Source: Serinus canaria (Eukaryota > Chordata > Aves > Passeriformes > Fringillidae). From it: a stretch of DNA of 64,000 nt. The stretch covers positions 1,364,001 through 1,428,000 of the forward strand of contig NC_066337.1 in NCBI RefSeq assembly GCF_022539315.1, read 5' to 3'. Under the pieces are notes generated by a model that was not told the DNA's origin, searched no databases, and saw nothing but the letters and a program-made list of their open reading frames with translations. The translations under genes and the position numbers were made by a program. Below, in pieces: positions 1-11,975 of the stretch. How positions within the stretch are numbered: the first letter of the stretch is position 1; every line of letters begins with the position of its first letter.

Positions 1-421
1 GACAGATGGGGACAGAACACCCAGCCCCATTTCCAACCTAAGTCCGGGGCCCTCCTGGGTACAGGCAGGACTCCATCCCTGGGAGCTGCAGCTGCTGGAG
101 CCAGAGTTATCCGACGGGCTTAAGGATCAATTATACATTAGGGACCTGGTAATGATGAGAATTAAATGAGCTTTTGCTGAAGTGTGCCGGGCTTCTGTTC
201 ACCTTCACATGGAAACTGCTCTGAAGAGCACCAACATCTGCACAAATAATCCATCTTCTGGCAAGCACATTGATCCCGTGTTTACAGATGGGAGGGCTCT
301 CCTGCTGCCTCTCCTGGGACAGAGAGCTCTGCAGGCAGGAGGGAGGGATGTGGTGCTTTTCCATGCCTGGGATATGCACATCAGCACCGAGGCACAGCTC
401 CGAGGCCAAGGAGGCAGCAAG
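1..421. other. Unique-looking sequence, no gene seen
   Basis: I see no repeat signature, RNA gene or exon with splice sites here. A minus-strand open frame (131-829) crosses this part, but it runs on into repeat sequence and has no recognisable domain, so it is not called. Confidence 0.5.
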
Positions 422-543
422 GTTGTTAAACTTTTTACACACTTCCTTCCCTCCTGCTTTGAAGCAGTTTCTCATCACGGAAATGCTGTGAGAGCCTGGG
501 GAAGGGAAGGCTCTGGGGAGAGCTGAGAGCCCCTTCCAGGGTC
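422..543 (+). repeat. Degraded dispersed repeat with CR1-like 3' part
   Basis: The first part (to about 490) resembles 4232-4300: both have a pyrimidine-rich stretch ending in 'cctccctcctg', then a 'gcagttt' block and 'gaaatgctg'. The second part matches the CR1 stretch 'gagagctgagagcccctt'. The CR1 3' end is missing. The identification rests on the second copy in this window. Confidence 0.45.
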
Positions 544-771
544 CAGGTCCAGCCTCAGTCCAGGAGGTCAGGACTTTGCCATGCAGCAGTGTGGAACATC
601 TACCTGGACACCTGTGGATGCTCCAGCTGCTCCTGTAGGTACAGGTGTGTCTGGATGGAGTTGCCAGCTTTTGGCAAAGGTGCAAAAGGGATTTTCTGCT
701 GCACCACTGCCTCATGAGCCCAGGAACCAGCCTGGATGGTTTGAGCACCTTTTGTGCTGGTGTTTCTGCAG

Positions 772-1206
772 AGAATCCCGGAATCACTGACCTGGGTTGG
801 AAAAGACCTCCCAGGTCATTGGATCTCACCTGTGACTGATCCCAACTTTGTCACTCAGCCCGGAGCACTGAGTGCCACATCCAGCCCTTCCTTGGACACC
901 TCCAGGGATGGGCACACCAAAACTTCCTGGACAGCCCCTGCCAATGCCTGACAACTCCTTGAGTGAAGAAATTCCTCCTGATCTCAAATCTGAATTTTCC
1001 CTGGCCCAGCCCAGGCCGTTCCCTCTTCTCCTGTCCCTGTTCCCTGGAGCAGATCCCGACCCCCCCGGCTGTCCCCTCCTGGCAGGAGCTGTGCAGAGCC
1101 ACAAAGGCCCCCCTGAGCCTCCTTTGCTCCAGTCTGAGCCTCTTTCCAGCTCCCTCAGCAGCTCCTTTTCTTAGGACTGACTCTCCAGACCCTTCCCCAA
1201 CTTCCC
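772..1206 (-). mobile_element. CR1 LINE fragment, 5'-truncated
   Basis: On the plus strand the copy begins with the reverse complement of the CR1 3' end ('cctgggttggaaaagacc'). It continues through the 'cacctccagggatgg', 'caatgcctgacaactcctt' and 'ccctgttccctggagcagat' blocks of the CR1 tail. The opposite strand is open for about 150 codons, which is composition and not a gene. Confidence 0.8.
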
Positions 1207-4200
1207 TCTTTTCTCCAACTTTAGAGTTGAAGCCAAGCCACCTTTGGCATTTTGCTTGTCCCAGGCCTGGATGGTTTTCAATGAGGTCCTGGCTTTGGCC
1301 GTGACCCAAGGGTATGTTGAATCATCCAAGAGTTCCAGTGCTTTGGGTATTTTCTCATGGGTTTGGTCTTTAGCAAGATTTAAACCTTGGTCTCCTGACT
1401 CAAGCAAGTGTCACTGGTCATCTATAGCATAATCTTTTATTTGTGCAGCTTGCAGAGATCGATTCAGGGTCCCCAGGACAGCCCAGGCCAGTGGTTAAAA
1501 CAGCATCAGTTCAAACTTTCCTTGTTTGAATCCCTGTGATCCTGCTCCACCCCACGGCACAGATGGATGATGACACTTCCCCATGGCAATGCAGTTCTGC
1601 AGGTTAATTTATTTTTTCCAGCGCACTTTGCAAACATTAAACGTTACATAAATCTCGGGTATTATTATCCACAAGATGCATTGATTTGCAGTGTGGTCAT
1701 ATTGTCTGGATTTCTTTTTTCCTTTAAAAATTTCAATCCATTAGAAGGAAGGGGGAGGAAGAGGGGGAGCCCCATAGGTCTTATACGAGACCAAACAGTT
1801 CCATAAACACGGAGCTGAAAGTGGCTGATCAATGAGAAGGCAAACGGGGCCAATTGTGATCAGCTCCTGCCTCCAGCTATGGTTTGCACTGGGGACTCGG
1901 CTTGGAATCAATGCATGAGTGTGGGGAGCAGCTCCCACAGCAGTGGGATGTTCTCCCACTTTCCCCCCAATTCCATGTCCCCTGTGCAACTCCACTGTGT
2001 CCGGCTGCCTTTGGTTTTGGAAAGGAGCAGCTCACAGGTCATTGGGAAAATCCAGTGCTGCCAGCAGTGGTGTTTATGCTCCTGTGGCACTGTTATCTCT
2101 CATGGGACAGGGAAATACACACCAGCATTTTGGGGGTTCTGAGGGTGACCATGGGGAATAAATCATGAGGGAGCAGCGGTGGAGAGCAGGGCTGCTCCTA
2201 CAGCTCCTCGATGATGCTGTAATTTACTTTATCAGCAACAGCAGGACAGGAGAGATAACTGAATGCTTTCTGTTAGGCTGGGGGCTGACAAACATGGGGG
2301 GTTATTTTTTGGCTGAGTGACACCATAATGGCAAGCATTGTGTTCTTCTCAATTTTTATTTGGAAAGCTAAGATGGAGCAAGCAGGGACTATCTGTCTTC
2401 TAGGCATGGAAAGGTGTCCCCTCTCCAGCTCCAATCAATCATAACTCTCCAAGAGTCATTGATTTACAGACAGCACCTGCTCGCTGCATCCCCACACTGT
2501 GTTCTGTTTGGTTGGGGGTTTTTGTGTGTTTTTTGGTTTTTGTTTTTTTGAGAAACTCTGTATCCTCTGTTATTGGGAGGCAGAAAGAGGCATGACAGTT
2601 GTAACCAGTGACCAGTGAGTTGCACCTCCCTTAACCTGCTTCCCTGGCTTGCAGAGCCCAGCTCTGGTATTCCCAACTCCCTGCTCACATCTGGGCTGAG
2701 ACCAAGCACACCTCTCTCACAGTCTGTAAAATCTTAAGTCTTTGAGTGGATGAGATGGGAATTGCTGATCTGGGTGGAACCAGCTCTTGCCAGTGCCAGT
2801 AGTTTGGTGTTGATGGTTCAAGTGTTGAGTCTTTTTTGGAGCAGAGTCATCTTCTCAATCCTCTTGGATTTTCACTGGAAAAGGAGATGTGTGGTGATTG
2901 CACCAGGCTCTGGTGTGTCTCTGCCCTGGATTCTCCTGTGTGTGAGGAGCAGTTGAATTTTTTGTGGTGCACCAGTTTCCCAGACACAGAGAACTGCAGA
3001 AGCAATTGCTTTCCAGCAATTGCTGGCAAGAAGCCATGCAGGGCTAAATTTTGTTTACTGGATGGGATTTGTGTTTGCAGAAGTGCTTTGAGATCCTGGG
3101 CAGATGGATCCGACAGAAGTGCGAAGCTCTGTTGTTCTTCTCCAGCGACAAGGTTTGAGTGCTGAAGCTGCACTTGTAAGAAACTTCCCCCAAATCTGAA
3201 GTGTGCCAAGGTTTCCAAGCTGATCTGCCTCGGCTCTTGAGAAGAGTGGTCCTTGTGAGGCAGTAGATTACAGCAGGGAGCTGTGCTGGGAGCGGGATCT
3301 CTCTCCTGCAGAACACACTCCCATTGTCCCAACCACAGTTTGGTATTTGCCATAAGCCACGCTCTCTTATGAAAAACCATTTGCAAGATAAGTAAAGGAA
3401 AATGTAATCCCTGAGTGGAATGAAAGGTGCTTTGAAATGAATGGGGGATAATCCTTTTGTTGTCTGTTACAAATGCACTTTATTTCTGCATTATCTGAGC
3501 ATGAGAATAGACTGTTCTCTCAACCAACAAATCCACTGCAGCACCCTCTCCTCAGCACTCAGACCCAGTGCAGCGACAGAGCTGCCTCTCAACTCCCTCA
3601 GCTCAAAAAGGGCTCTTTTGAATTTCAAAATCCTGCTGGCGTGATGATTTTGCCGTTTGCAGAGCCTTGGCTTAAGTCACGCTAAAGACGCGGGTTGGGA
3701 TGCAGGAAGTGGTCTGAGGGATTTAGCTGCCTACCTGGCCCTGCCTTCCTACCCAAACAGGCAGGGAAATCTGCCTAAATTGCTTTTAAAATCACAAAGC
3801 CTCTGCTCCAGGGACCTGTAGTCGGGGTCGAAGGATTTCTTCCATCTGCTTTCAGTGTGTTTTCCTCTGTTGGCAAATTTCTCTCGGCAAGTTCAAGCCC
3901 CTTGATTTATGCAAGGAGATGCTTCCAGCTTCTGCTGGACTTGGTGACCCCTGTGGCAAGAGCCAGGCTGGATCCATCTGGCCGCTCCAGCAGAAAGAAA
4001 GGCTCAGAGCTAAAGACTGAGCACTGCAGAGCCTGGAATGGCAGCAGCTCTTTCCAGCTAATGTTAAAGTGCTTTAGTTACTGCAGGCACTGATTGTGGG
4101 GCTCTGGAAAATGCATCCCAGCATGGCTTCTCCTTGGATTTTTAGTAAGTGATCAAAGTACAGGAGATAAGTCATGAGTCATTTGTTCACTCTGATTTTA

Positions 4201-4231
4201 TTGTCTGTCATACCCAACCTCCAGCCAGAAG
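1207..4231. other. Unique intergenic or intronic sequence
   Basis: No gene was recognised in 3 kb. AT-rich patches at 1610-1740 and 2210-2290 look like conserved non-coding sequence. A G/T-rich low-complexity tract lies at about 2505-2560. Open frames are short, and I see no CR1 or LTR signature. Confidence 0.5.
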
Positions 4232-4648
4232 TTCAAAACTTCTTTACACTCTTCCCTCCCTCCTGATTTGTGCAGTTTCCCACCATGGAAATGCTGGGAG
4301 AGCTGGGGGTGCTCACCTGGAGAGGAGAAGACTCCAGAGAGAGCTCAGAGCCCCTGGCAGGGCCTGAAGGGGCTCCAGGAGAGCTGGAGAGGGGCTGGGG
4401 ACAAGGGATGGAGGGACAGGACACAGGGAATGGCTCCCAGTGCCAGAGGGCAGGGATGGATGGGATATTGGGAATTGGGAATTGTTCCCTGGGAGGGTGG
4501 GCAGGCCCTGTGGCTGCTCCATCTCTGGCAAGGTTGGACAGGGCTTGGAGCAGCCTGGGACAGTGGAAGGTGTCCCTGCCCATGGCAGGGCACTGACATG
4601 GGATGAGCTTTAAGGTCTCTTCCCACCCAAACTATTCCAGGATTCTGT
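4232..4648 (+). mobile_element. CR1 LINE 3' fragment with extra 5' segment
   Basis: From about 4290 this is the CR1 tail in sense: 'ctggagaggagaagactcc', 'gggacaagggatggaggga', 'gtgtccctgcccatggcag' and the terminal 'gagctttaaggtctcttcc' block. Bases 4232-4290 are shared with the degraded repeat at 422-490, so both may derive from a longer CR1 subfamily member or a chimeric repeat. Confidence 0.8.
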
Positions 4649-6077
4649 TCCCATTCTGTGCTGAAGACAGGACACAGATTTTCTTTTGGGTTTTGCTGCA
4701 GGGAAGTCCTTGGAAGTGAGGTCAGTCCTGGATTGAGTTGTTGCACATCTTGCAGGCTGGGCAGTGCCTTTACCTGGGTGAATTCCCGGCAGCAATGCCC
4801 TGTGCTCCAAACCATGGGATCCCATCAGAGCCCAGCTGTGCAGGGACCATGGAGTCTTCCCCAAATCAACAGGTCCAAGCCTGGGGCTCCCATTACTGGG
4901 GCTCCCACTGCCTGTGGCATGCATGGTTTCAGTCTTGGAATAATCCAGTTGCTTTTAGTAAAACAATTATAGCTCTTAAAATTTTTCTTTGCAAGCAGAG
5001 TAATTAGAGGAGAATAGGAAATTAATTAAAAAGCTAATTATTAAGCCCATGAATGTTGTTTTCAAATTTTTTAATGAATTTACTTTTGCTCAATGCTGCC
5101 ATTTCCATTTTATTTTTCAGCTCTGGTGGTGGCTGCAGGTTGGGAAACTGAGGGAGTCAAAGTGTGGGATCCTGACGTGTGTGGTGCCGTGCTGGGTCCT
5201 AAGGGGATTAGGACATAGATGATGGAAAAGACACAGCAACAGCACTAAGCTGCCTGTAAGCCTGTTGTCTTCCAGCTTTTTCCATTACGAGGCACAAAGG
5301 AAATTCAGGTTTTCTGCCTCCTGGAGACTCATGCCATTGTAATCTCAAAGTAATCCCTTCAAACAAGCGTTTCCCTGCCCTTGGAGCAGGTTTGCCATGG
5401 GGTCTTGCTTTCTTGGGAGCCACGAAATGCTGCAATTAATCGGGGTGCTTAGGTGGCTTCTTCAAGACCACATTAGGCTCAGCAGCAATTTACAGCAAGT
5501 GTCCACTGGTAAATGGTGAAAACCACCCAGGGAAAAGCCGGGATGTTCCCATGCATAGCAAACGATTCATTAGCATCCAAGCAATTATGTGGAATACCAA
5601 AATGACCTTGCAGTCATTAGGAGAGAGGTATGTTATGACTTAAGTTTAGAGGGACTTGCATTACAATGTAACATCTAATTAGTGTTACCTCTGCTAATTG
5701 CTACATATTGCTGAGGTATATAAAAATAAATGCCTGAGTGATACGGGGCCAGCAATGCCGAAGCTGCGCCCGTGTTGGAACAGGGGGAGAAGTTTCCTGT
5801 CATAATGAGCAGCAGCAGCTTGGTTTCCTTCACTGGCAGCTTGTTAATGTGGCTTTTGTTGTCTGCTGAATGTAAAGAGGGTTTTTGAGAGGGGATTGTG
5901 ACTGTTGGGTTCTCCAGTGTCCTTTGTGAGGTGGGTTCCCACTGCTGGAGTCTGGGTGAAACCGCGGGGGAGTTCCTCCAGCTGCAGTTGGTGGTGGCTC
6001 TGCCAAAAAAGGTGATTCTTGCATGAGGCTGCAGTCATGGATTTGGGGTCAGAGCCTTCACCTGTGCTGCCAACAGT
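4649..6077. other. Unique sequence, AT-rich in part
   Basis: No gene was recognised. Bases 4950-5110 are strongly AT-rich with several 'ttaatt' motifs. The best regulatory candidate (5440-5770) is listed separately. Confidence 0.5.
5440..5770. promoter_or_regulatory. Candidate conserved non-coding element
   Basis: This is an AT-rich, non-repetitive block with clustered homeodomain-type cores (ctaatta, gctaattg, aattag), 'tgacctt' and a TATA-like 'gtatataaaaat' near 5716. Such texture is common in deeply conserved enhancers, but conservation cannot be seen from one sequence, so this is inference. Confidence 0.3.
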
Positions 6078-6141
6078 CTTGGAATTGTTTGGGTTGGAAA
6101 ATGTACCAAGACAAGTCCAACAATCAATCCAGTGACACCAC
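6078..6141 (-). mobile_element. CR1 LINE fragment (outer copy, part 1)
   Basis: This is the reverse complement of a CR1 3' end ('gtttgggttggaaaatg ... caagtccaacaatcaatcc'). It stops abruptly at 'caccac' (6136-6141), where an opposite-strand CR1 begins. The same outer copy resumes at 6433. Confidence 0.75.
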
Positions 6142-6432
6142 CCTGGGAGAGACCTCTGCTCCCAGGGGACAAGGAATGAGCAAAAACAGCCTCAGGGCCA
6201 CAAGGGAGGTTCAGGCTGGACATCGGGAGGAATTTCTCCATGGAAAAGGTGCTCAGGCTTTGAAAGAGGCTGCCCAGGGAGGGGTGGAGTTCTCAGCCCT
6301 GGAGGTGTCCAAGGAGGGCCTAGATGTGGCACTCAGTGCTCTGGGCTGGTGACAAGGTGGCTGTTGGGCACAGGTTGTACTCGATGATCCTGGAGGTCTT
6401 TTCCAACCTCAGTAATTCTGTAATTCTCTGTT
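6142..6432 (+). mobile_element. CR1 LINE inserted into another CR1
   Basis: The sense CR1 tail runs from the 'ctgctcccaggggacaagg' block through 'gaggaatttctccatgg', 'ctggaggtgtccaaggagg' and 'actcgatgatcctggaggtc' to the terminal 'taattctgtaattctctg'. It is flanked by CACCAC at 6136-6141 and 6433-6438, a possible 6-bp target duplication, so it is younger than the copy it interrupts. Confidence 0.8.
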
Positions 6433-6596
6433 CACCACTAAACCATGGCCTCAAGTGCCACCTCCAGCAGTTTTTTGAACACTTCCAGGTTTGTTGACTC
6501 CACCACTGCCCTGGGAAGTCAGTGCCAGTGCTTGACAACTCTTTCCACAGAGAAATATTCCCTAATATCTAATCTAAACCTTCCCTGGTGCAACTC
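6433..6596 (-). mobile_element. CR1 LINE fragment (outer copy, part 2)
   Basis: This continues the minus-strand CR1 exactly where part 1 stopped: 'caccactaaaccatgg', 'caagtgccacctccagcag', 'cttccaggtttgttgactcc' and 'ctaatatctaatctaaacc'. Confidence 0.75.
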
Positions 6597-7664
6597 CTAA
6601 AGGGAAGAAATAAAGGGAAAATAAAGAGAAATGCTGAGGCTTTTATCCCCAAGCACCTGCAAGTCCTCTCCCCAAAGCTAAAACTTTTGGAAGATCAGTC
6701 TCTTGAATAAAAGACAGGTTGGCCAAGGAATAATCTCTGCAGGAGGCTGTGCTCTGGCTATTTTCATGTACACGGTGACAAATTAGTCTCTTAATAAAGA
6801 GAATAATTTTGTCTTCATCCTGCCTCACAGACGAGTGGCACATGTTCAGGAAGGCAGGCTTGGAGTTTGGGGAGCAGACCAAGGGTGACAGTGTCAGGAA
6901 CAACCTTGGTGTGACCAGGACTGTTTTCTCTCTACTGGAACTACAAGTAAAGAGGTGGAAAGCCACTGGGAATGTTAAAAACAAAACTGTGCCTGTCTGC
7001 ATTCCTGGCTTATGAACACATTCATTTCTCAGCTTCACAACACTTCAGTTTCCCAGCTGTCTGCATGAAGTTTTGAGAGGTTTTTTATCGTTTGTTTGTG
7101 ATTTGTTTTGGTTTTCTTTCATTTTCAACAACGAGGTTAGGAGAAATGGATCTGCTGATAATTAAAGTGAAATCTTTGTTCCATGTGGTCTTTACTCCTA
7201 AGATCATCATCAGAGCCAGACAGTCATATTTTGATATTCTAGACAATTTTTTTTTGATATCTGGAGGGAAGTTACAAAGCAGGGAAGGACGGCAGGCCTG
7301 GCAGTTTTATAATCGCTCTGTCTAATGTGCAGTATCATGGGACACCTCTCAGATGTCTCCACGGTGGCTTCTGTGTGCTTCAAACACGTGTGCTCTTAAC
7401 TGCAGAAACCAGCTCCTGAATTAATGACTGCGGCTTCAAAGGACCCTCCCCCTCCCCAAGCTGGAGATCTGAGGGCCATCTCCAAGTGGGTGACATGCCT
7501 TTGAAAATTATGCAGTGCAAACAATAAACCTCATTAAAGAAAGTCAGCAAAAGCAGCTCAGCAACCCAGCATTGGGAATGGACACGGTGGGGACACGATC
7601 CAGGATCTCTGTGCAGGGCCAGGCAGGACCAAAACCTCTGAGTGTGAGGGCAAAGTGTGTGAGT
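6597..7664. other. Unique sequence, no gene seen
   Basis: No repeat family or gene was recognised. T-rich low complexity lies at 7080-7130 and a T run at 7246-7254. A minus-strand open frame (6643-7038) has no recognisable motif. Confidence 0.5.
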
Positions 7665-8378
7665 CAAGAGTGAAGTGCCAAGCCCTGCCCTTGGTCACAC
7701 CAAGCCTCTGCAGAGCTCCAGGCTGGGGTGGAGGGCTGGGAAATGGGAAAGGGCCTGGGAGTGGTGGTCAGCAGTGGCTGGACATGAGCCAGGTGTCCCC
7801 AGGTGGGCAAGTGACCAATGGCCCCTGGGCTGTGCCAGCTCCAGTGTGGACACTGGACCATGGCAGTGATTGTCCCTTGACACTGAGCACTGCTGAGGGA
7901 CCTCTGATCCCCTGTCCAGTTCTGGGCCCTGACCACAGGAAGGACATTGAGGGACTGGAGTGTGTCCAGGGAAGGGTCTGGAGCCCCAGGAGCAGCTGAG
8001 GGAGCTGGAGGAGCTCAGCCTGGAGAAAAGGAGGCTCAGGGGGACCTTCTGGCTCTGCTCAGAGCCAGGAGGGGGCAGCCAGGGGGGGTCAGGCTCTGCT
8101 CCCAGGGAACAAATGATAGGATGAGAGGAAACCACTTCAAGCTGCACCAGGGGAGGTTTAGGTTGGATATTGGGAAAAGTCTCTTCACCCTAAGGGTTGT
8201 CAAGCACTGGAACAGGTTGCCCAGGCAGAGCCTGCGTCCCTGGCAGTGTTCAGGTAATGTGTGAATTTGGCACATGAGGACATGGTCTGGGGTGAGCATG
8301 GTGCTGGCACTGAGATGACAGCTGCATCTGATGATCTGAAAGTTCTTTTTGAACCTTAACAATTCTGTGATTCTGTGA
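7665..8378 (+). mobile_element. Longer CR1 LINE copy reaching into the end of ORF2
   Basis: From about 7665 this matches the part of CR1 that encodes the end of the reverse transcriptase ORF ('ctggacatgagccaggtg ... caatggc'). It continues through 'ccagttctgggccctgacc' and 'cctggagaaaaggaggctc' to a clean 3' end, 'aattctgtgattctgtg'. The reading frame is broken, so no functional protein is predicted. Confidence 0.85.
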
Positions 8379-9945
8379 GTGCCCATCCCAATGAGGCTGC
8401 AGCATTCCCCCCGAGGAGCTGCTGCCAGGCAGAAGGAGCCTGGTGGGATGTGGTTCATGGGCAGCTCAGGGGCTTGGATGAGTTTCTTCTCTCCTGAGAA
8501 GAGTTGGGCAGTGCAGGGTGGAGCTACTCATCTGCTCCTTCTTCATCGTGGGGTTGTGGGGAGGGTTTTCTAAGCAGAGTGAAATCAGTGCCTCGACAGG
8601 CAGCAGTTCCACATTGACCAGAACCTCTGGTAAAGTCTGGTCCACCTCACCGAGCTCCATCACCACCTCCAAAGAGAGCCCACCCTCCCACCAGGCTTGG
8701 GGCCAGCTCAGCCACCCCAACACTCTGCCCATTTTGAAATGAGGATTAATGAGTTCTTCCATCTGATACTTGTTTGAGATTTGCCATTTGGGTTCATTTT
8801 AAACTAATTTTATTCTCCGTGTCACTGGCAATTTATGCAGCAAACGCAATTATTGGAGATGAACGCCTGCCACAGCTGAAGGCTACAAGTGCCACTTCCT
8901 TGGATGTGTGAGGAGCAGAGAGCTGGGGAATTGGGACGGGGGGGGAGGGAGAAGGAATATTAGAAAAATAATCTTTCCCTACAATGCTCTCAGAGCTGAT
9001 ACACACACCTTCATAAAAAAGTAATTTAATTTTCCCAGTGCAGCACGAAAAGGAGATCTAATTATCCACTTCTAAATTGCTTCCTTAATTTTTCAAAACA
9101 TGGCTTTTTGTTTATGCCTCTCCTCGAGCCCTGCTCAGAGCCTGCCGTGGAGCTCACCTCCATCTGGAGGTCAGTGATAAAGCCACCTGGAAAGGAACTT
9201 GCTCCTGATAGCAGGTGTTGGAGCTCCTAATGTGCCACGTGGGCCTTTGGTCCCTGCTAATGGGGCTTCTCAACAGGTGGCATCCTCTGGTGACGCTGGG
9301 AATTTGGGAGGCAGTCCTGGAGCTTGGCTGGGGATGTGCATCAAACATGGGTTCTTTTCTCAAGGCTTGCCGGAGTTTGCTGCCTCAAAGCTCTGCGTTT
9401 TGCTGCTTTCTGGCTTTCTGGGTCTGGCTCAGCAGCGTTGCTACGGCCCCACATCTGTTCTGCATCCCTATCAAAGGCAGTAATCCCCCAGAAGGACATT
9501 TCTGGAGTCTCCAAGAGATTCCCGTGGGCGCTGCCTTTTAGGGTGTTTATTTACCTTGGGCCTGGACAATACATTCTGCCAAGTCCCCAAAGACCGGCGT
9601 TTCTGCAGGAAGCTCTTGTAAAAATCATCAGCTGTGTTTGAGACAAGTGTTTGAAAAACCTCCTGGTTTTGATCATGTTGCGTCGCGCGCCTCTCCGTGC
9701 TGCATGTGTTCTTCCCGTGGATTTCCCTAAAGTTCAGCTCACAGGCTTGCTTTGGAATGTGAAATGATGTACACACACGCCTCCTCTAATATTTATAGGA
9801 TAAATGCTAAGCTACACTTCAGTGATTATCAGGAGCTTCTCAAAAACAGGTTTCAGGAGTTGACATGACACCTTCAATTATTTACTGGGAACTGGGTTTC
9901 AAACTACTGGCTGTGCTTTGTTCAGGTATTCAGAGGCTCACATGC
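8379..9945. other. Unique sequence, no gene seen
   Basis: The block 8760-8900 looks conserved and is listed separately. A G-rich run lies at about 8936-8955, and 9000-9110 is AT-rich. Several overlapping open frames at 9154-9641 are short and have no recognisable motifs. Confidence 0.5.
8760..8900. promoter_or_regulatory. Candidate conserved non-coding element
   Basis: Non-repetitive AT-rich sequence containing 'aaactaattttatt', 'caatttatgcag' and 'gcaattattggagatgaac'. Called on texture only. Confidence 0.25.
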
Positions 9946-10310
9946 TGGAGAAGGATCCAGGAACACCTCGGAGACCATGCCAGTGCCCAAAGGGGCTCCA
10001 GGAGAGCTGGAGAGGGACTGGGGACAAGGGATGGAGGGATAGGACACAGGGAATGGCTCCCACTGCCAGAGGGCAGGGATGGATGGGATAGTGGGAAGAA
10101 ATTCTTCCTTATGAGGATGGGGAGACCCTGTCACAGGTTACCCAGAGCAGCTGGGGCTGCCCCTGGATCCCTGGCAGTGCCCAGGGCCAGGCTGGATGGG
10201 GCTTGGAGCACCCTGAGATAGTGGAAGGTGTCCCTGCCATGGCAGGCAGTGGAACAAGAAGTTCTTTTGAGGTCTCTTCCAACCCAAACCAGTCTGTGAT
10301 CCCTTCAATC
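9946..10310 (+). mobile_element. CR1 LINE 3' fragment
   Basis: Sense CR1 tail: 'tggagaaggatccagg', 'ggggctccaggagagctgg', 'gggacaagggatggaggg', 'ctggatccctggcagtgcc', 'gtgtccctgccatggcagg' and terminal 'aggtctcttccaaccc'. Confidence 0.85.
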
Positions 10311-10555
10311 TATGAAAGTAGTCCCAGTCTGTGTTCCAGTATGTTTTGGTTCTTTTTTGTGTTGCATTCCACTGGTAAACTCCCCCTCTCTGTGCTCCCT
10401 GCCTTGCTGGGTCTGAGTTCTACACTGAAACCTGTAGGGATGGGGTTTTTCATTCCCTGTTGGTCTCACTAGTGCTGGATTAGATTCTTTGTTTTACCCC
10501 ATTCCCCCCCCCCAGATATTAATGGCAGCGTGCAGAGCTTCTCAGGGTTATCTTA

Positions 10556-10640
10556 CAGAACCCCAGACTGGTCTGGGTTGGAAGCAACCTGAAGGATGAT
10601 CTATTCCCAACCCCCTGGTGTGGCAGGGGATGCCCACAGC
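10556..10640 (-). mobile_element. Short CR1 LINE 3' fragment
   Basis: Reverse complement of the CR1 3' end only ('ggtctgggttggaagcaacc ... ccaaccccctggtgtggcag'). It stops after about 85 bp, just before a CpG-rich patch. Confidence 0.7.
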
Positions 10641-10660
10641 AGCGTGGGTCAGAATTCCCA

Positions 10661-10930
10661 CTCCTCCACGGACCCAAGGGGGTCGGGACCGCGTGAGCCG
10701 GAGCCGGCAGCTGCCGGCAGAGCTCTCCCGCCGAGCCTGGCTGTTCAATAATGCTCTAATTAACTACTGCAAACTTCAGAGGACCCAGCTAACTCTAATT
10801 GAGAGATCAACAGAGGCTGCAATGAAGTTAGATGTGCATACTAATTACTGAATTATCTAACACCTGCTTTGGAGAGCGGCACCAAAATATAAATACATTT
10901 TGCATTGTAAGGGCCTTGCTTTGAGGAAGG
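10661..10930. promoter_or_regulatory. CpG-rich patch joined to a conserved-looking block
   Basis: Bases 10681-10740 contain eight CpGs in 60 bp, far above the surroundings. The next 190 bp are AT-rich and non-repetitive with paired homeodomain cores (ctaattaactac, ctaactctaattg, ctaattactgaattat) and 'aaaatataaatac'. The combination suggests an enhancer or minor promoter. No transcript start or exon can be shown from the sequence. Confidence 0.35.
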
Positions 10931-11121
10931 CGAGATCTTGCCTTGTCAGACACATCTCAGATCCCTCACGCTGGCTGCAGCTTCCCAGAGGCTGGAAAAG
11001 CTTTCTCCTTTATTTTTAGGCAGGGTAGTGAGGCTGTCATGTTGCAGGCTCAACTTGCAAGAAGCCAATTAAGCAGGACTCCAAACATTAACTCGGATGC
11101 TCCCAAGGTGGTGTTGAGGAG

Positions 11122-11141
11122 GATGATGATGATGATGATGA
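11122..11141 (+). repeat. (GAT)n microsatellite
   Basis: Six uninterrupted GAT units plus a partial one. Confidence 0.9.
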
Positions 11142-11975
11142 CAATGACATCCTTTGCAAAGCCCCAGTGAATTCTTACAGCGCTCTGAGTCTCATGTCAG
11201 TGTCCATATGACACTCAGCTTGCTGGCAGGTCCCAAAGCTACTCTAAAAAAGAGGGGGGAAAAAAGAGGGTTCATTTTGCAGCTGCTGAGTGGCAAACAC
11301 AAAGGTTAAGCATCCCAGGCATTAGTGCAGGGATCCACCAAAGGGCTGTGGCCAAGCACTCTTGGAATGGGGAGGAGAAACAAGAGAGGGGAGAGAAAAA
11401 GCTGGTTTGGGGTTTTTCATTATTATTCCATTCTGTTGGGTTTTTTGCATACTGATCTGAGGTGCGATTTCCACATCATCAGCTCAGTCAGCCGTCACCA
11501 GCAGCCTTCTGAAGGCAATAATTTTCTGCTAAGCAGTTTTGTCACCGTGCTGGAAGGATAAATGAAACCAATGTTTCAGTGCTTTGTCCAGCCTGGAATC
11601 AGCACATGGCACATCTTCCCTCAACAAGTGGTTATTCCCTATTGTCTTTTGCTGAGGATTAAGCTGCTTACCATGGCAAATTCGTGAGCTTTGCTATTTC
11701 CTCCCCCTTTTTTCAGTATATTGCTCAAGAGAGACTCGTTGGCTGTTTTAATGGTATCAGTAGTGCTGTCTCCATTTGTTAGAGAGTTGGTTGGATGCTT
11801 TCCTGCTGACAACTGACTATTCCATCCCTCCTGAAAGGCAGGAGCTGTTGTGGAGCCCCCTGCTCTCAAAACACTGCTTTTGCTCATGGTTGTTGTGATA
11901 TACAAAGCCTTGAAATCCAAAATTCTCTGTATTGAGCTAAAGGCAGGTAGGGAAGGAGGTCTGCAGAGCAAAGAG

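Noticed and set aside
131..829. Minus-strand open frame of 232 codons
   Set aside because: Overlaps degraded repeat sequence and the CR1 edge, has no motif, and other frames there are also open.
1441..1540. Possible tRNA-like sequence ('ttgaatccctg')
   Set aside because: No A box, anticodon stem or cloverleaf can be formed around it.
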